From an uncultured archaeon (GTDB lineage Archaea > Thermoproteota > Nitrososphaeria > Nitrososphaerales > Nitrosopumilaceae): 16,177 nucleotides of DNA. The translations under genes were made by a program, and so were the position numbers. The notes under the pieces are model-generated. The model was given only the letters and a program-made list of their open reading frames with translations, made no database searches and was not told the DNA's origin. Shown in pieces: positions 14,158 through 16,177 of this stretch (its first letter is position 1; every line of letters starts with the position of its first letter). The stretch lies in NCBI GenBank assembly GCA_950073955.1, contig CATMRH010000023.1:1-16177 (forward strand), read 5' to 3'.

Positions 14158-15186
14158 ATGAGTTGTTCTGCCGAAATAATTGAAGAAGACGATCGGTTAC
14201 TTCAGATCAAACCTGTAATAGTTAAGCAGTTAAAAAAAGCAAAGTATGGAGTTGCTGATCATTCTACAGTAGCACTATGTCATTGGACAAAAAAATCGTT
14301 CAAACATGAAGGAGATTGCTATAAACACAAGTTTTATGGAATTTCAACTCATGGATGCATGGAGTTTTCCCCAGCTGGAATGCATTGTGAGAATCGTTGT
14401 GTATATTGTTGGAGGCCAATGGAATTTTATGATTCATTAAAAATGGATCCAAAACAAGTTGCAGAACCTGAAGAGATTCTAACAAAATTGATGGCTGAAA
14501 GAAAAGAACTGATCAATGGATATTATGGAGATTCAAGAAACGATAAACAAAAATTAGATGAATCATTATTGCCTAGTCATTATTCAATTTCACTTTCTGG
14601 TGAACCAACAATGTATCCAAAGTTACCAGAACTGATCAAATATCTACACTCACTTAAAGCAACAAAATCAACTTTTCTTGTAACAAATGGGCAAGAACCA
14701 GATATGATTCAAAGACTACAGGATGAAGAGGCATTACCAACACAATTGTACTTGTCAACTAATGCTGCAGACTATGAATCGTTTTTGAGAATAAATAAAC
14801 CAAAATATGATGATTCGTGGGAAAGATGGAATAGAACTCTTGCTATGTTAAAGCATTTGAATACAAGAACAGTTCTAAGAATTACTTTGATTAGAGGCTA
14901 TAATGACATAAAAGAAATGATTCCAGCATTTGCAGAAATGTTTAGAAAAGCAAGTCCGCACTTTATTGAAATAAAATCATACATGCATATTGGTCGTTCA
15001 ACTAACAGGTTGGAACATTCTAATATGTTAGAAATGGAAGAAATAAGAAATTTTAGTGAACAGGTTGCAAAACAAAGTAAGATATTTTCAATAATGGATG
15101 AAAGTTTTGTTTCAAGAATTACAGTTTTACAGAATAATGAACGATTTATTGATCGTTATATTCCTGCCTGTGTAAATACCAATTAG
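14158..15186 (+). CDS. taw1: 4-demethylwyosine synthase (radical SAM, tRNA-Phe G37)
   Basis: Taw1 (TYW1 homologue) condenses pyruvate carbons onto N1-methylguanosine-37 of tRNA-Phe to make 4-demethylwyosine, the first tricyclic intermediate of wyosine bases. The 342-residue length fits archaeal enzymes, which lack the eukaryotic flavodoxin domain. The radical SAM cluster motif is C77-x3-C81-x2-C84 in GMHCENRCVYCWRP. Upstream C41, C54 and C67 match the three cysteines that bind the second iron-sulfur cluster. SLSGEPTMYP (about 143-152) is the SAM-binding GEP element, and LRITLIRGYND and EIKSYMHIG complete the barrel. ATG start. The 3' end overlaps the convergent rdgB gene by 41 bases. Taw1 depends on G37 methylation by Trm5, which is not in this window. 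Confidence 0.94.
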   Translation: MSCSAEIIEEDDRLLQIKPVIVKQLKKAKYGVADHSTVALCHWTKKSFKHEGDCYKHKFYGISTHGCMEFSPAGMHCENRCVYCWRPMEFYDSLKMDPKQVAEPEEILTKLMAERKELINGYYGDSRNDKQKLDESLLPSHYSISLSGEPTMYPKLPELIKYLHSLKATKSTFLVTNGQEPDMIQRLQDEEALPTQLYLSTNAADYESFLRINKPKYDDSWERWNRTLAMLKHLNTRTVLRITLIRGYNDIKEMIPAFAEMFRKASPHFIEIKSYMHIGRSTNRLEHSNMLEMEEIRNFSEQVAKQSKIFSIMDESFVSRITVLQNNERFIDRYIPACVNTN

Positions 15187-15712
15187 AAAATTTTTTTAGT
15201 GCTTTGTACCTATGTGACAATTCATTTTTGTTATTCATTTCAGCAAACGTTTTCCTAGTATTTTTGGGTATAAAGATTGGGTCATATCCCCAACCTTTTC
15301 CTTTTTGTAAGTGTGATATAGTACCATCAAGTTTTGCATCAAAGGATTGTAGAATTTTTTTATCACAATAACTAATAATAGAAACAAACTTTGCCTTTCT
15401 ATTATTTTTTAAGAGATTAAGAATTCCTGTGTTTCCAATTGTTTTGAAGACATATGAGGAGTATGGACCTGGAAATCCATCAAGTGAGTTAATGAATAAA
15501 CCATCATCTTCAATTATTACAGGTTTTTTACATTTAGAAAATGCATCTTTTGCTTTTTTTGATGCAATATTTTTGAGTGAATTTGATTGAATCTCTTCTA
15601 AATCAAATTTAAAAAAACCAAGTTTTATTCCAAAGGAATCTAGAATTTTTTTTGCCTCTTGGTATTTGTGCCTATTTGATGATGCAAAAAATAGATCAAA
15701 CGACTGCTGCAT
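15146..15712 (-). CDS. rdgB: Non-canonical purine NTP pyrophosphatase (RdgB/HAM1, XTP/dITP diphosphatase)
   Basis: This enzyme hydrolyses deaminated purine triphosphates such as dITP and XTP to the monophosphates, keeping them out of DNA and RNA. The roughly 188-residue chain has the HAM1 signatures: FFASSNRHKYQEA near the N-terminus, EDDGLFINSLDGFPGPYS in the middle with the catalytic acid residues, KGKGWGYDPIFIP and the C-terminal SHRYKAL. It starts at ATG 15712 (MQQSFDLFFASSN); a GTG at 15721 would add three residues. The start overlaps the end of bud32 by 17 bases, so the two are translated from one message. The 3' end overlaps taw1 on the other strand by 41 bases. Confidence 0.94.
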   Translation of the reverse strand: MQQSFDLFFASSNRHKYQEAKKILDSFGIKLGFFKFDLEEIQSNSLKNIASKKAKDAFSKCKKPVIIEDDGLFINSLDGFPGPYSSYVFKTIGNTGILNLLKNNRKAKFVSIISYCDKKILQSFDAKLDGTISHLQKGKGWGYDPIFIPKNTRKTFAEMNNKNELSHRYKALKKFSNWYLHRQEYNDQ

Positions 15713-16177
15713 ACCTACCACGACTTTCTATGTCTGAAACTAGTTTTGTGATTTTAACGTAATTGGCATTTCCAACAACAGATTTGTAGCCAATTAGAAA
15801 GTTTTTCCAAGCAGATTCCATGATTTTTGTATGAGCACTGTTAAGAATTTCTTTGATTAATCTCAAATCAACTGCATGATCTTCAGGTTTTATTGTATTT
15901 TGAGACAATCCAAAATCAATGACAAAAACAGTATTTTGGAACAAGATAAAGTTTGATGTTGTTAAATCTCCATGCATTATTCCATTATTGTGCATCGTTC
16001 CAACCAATTTTCCAATTTCTTTTGATAATTCAATAATTTTTAATTCAGGTAAATCATGAACCGGTTTTCCAGGAATTTCTTGCATTATGATTAAAGTTTT
16101 TTTCAAGTTTACAAAGTAAACAAGAGGTGTTGGAATTCCAAACGACTTTACTTGAGATATTATTTGAGATTCTTTAT
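15696..16177 (-). CDS. bud32: Bud32-type KEOPS kinase, C-terminal part (5' end outside window)
   Basis: Bud32 is the small atypical kinase/ATPase of the KEOPS complex, which makes N6-threonylcarbamoyladenosine (t6A) at position 37 of ANN-decoding tRNAs. The frame is open to the right edge, so the N-terminus with the ATP-binding lysine is missing; the in-frame TTG at 16106 is internal, because family-like sequence (FGIPTPLVYFVN) precedes it. Visible are the hinge IIMQEIPGKPV, the catalytic loop MHGDLTTSN, the metal-binding VIDFGLS, the EDHAVDLRLIKE helix and the diagnostic C-terminal RGRY. It ends TGA inside the start of rdgB. A kae1 gene upstream, outside the window, would be expected from the usual archaeal order. 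It is not fused to Kae1 at its C-terminus. Confidence 0.93.
   Translation of the reverse strand, partial: KESQIISQVKSFGIPTPLVYFVNLKKTLIIMQEIPGKPVHDLPELKIIELSKEIGKLVGTMHNNGIMHGDLTTSNFILFQNTVFVIDFGLSQNTIKPEDHAVDLRLIKEILNSAHTKIMESAWKNFLIGYKSVVGNANYVKITKLVSDIESRGRYAAVV

Overview
The window reads as chromosome of an ammonia-oxidising archaeon of the Nitrosopumilus type (Nitrososphaerota/Thaumarchaeota). This rests on protein content, low GC and gene layout; no rRNA is present to confirm it. Archaeal markers are TATA-binding protein, ribosomal protein eS1 (S3Ae), an archaeal exosome-type RNA-binding protein, geranylgeranyl reductase for ether lipids, the wyosine enzyme Taw1 and a Bud32 kinase. Many genes start with TTG or GTG directly behind an AT-rich TATA-like box centred 25-30 bases upstream, as expected for leaderless archaeal transcripts.

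Layout. Bases 1-1666 (+) form a translation/RNA group: the 3' end of serS, rps1e (eS1) and a COG1325-type RNA-binding protein. A GC-rich island at 1695-1770 looks like a C/D-box guide RNA. Bases 1857-5709 (+) hold a geranylgeranyl reductase and an abutting MoxR-type AAA+ ATPase/VWA protein pair. Bases 5774-7776 (+) hold a PLP enzyme fused to a rhodanese domain, followed 5 bases later by an ASCH-domain protein. Then come tbp (7842-8402), an unrecognised 73-residue protein and a PD-(D/E)XK nuclease-like protein.

From 9310 to 14021 all genes are on the minus strand: a single-pass membrane protein, a small helix-turn-helix-like protein, a stand-alone Lrp/AsnC ligand-binding domain, a tRNA-dihydrouridine synthase, and two tandem secreted proteins made almost wholly of thrombospondin type 3 (TSP3) calcium-binding repeats. 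A short intergenic segment at 10385-10446 can fold into two consecutive hairpins followed by T5. Taw1 (+) diverges from the TSP3 pair and overlaps, tail to tail, an RdgB/HAM1 nucleotide pyrophosphatase, which lies downstream of the 5'-truncated bud32 gene.

Most of the window is housekeeping: tRNA charging and modification (serS, dus, taw1, bud32), ribosome, basal transcription, lipid synthesis and nucleotide-pool sanitation. The parts deserving a second look are the MoxR/VWA pair, the PLP-rhodanese/ASCH pair, the duplicated TSP3 proteins with near-identical DNA blocks, the orphan nuclease fold and the two candidate small RNAs. No tRNA, rRNA, CRISPR array, insertion sequence, integrase or phage gene was seen, and no gene-free stretch exceeds 300 bases; the longest, about 210 bases, holds the two-hairpin element.
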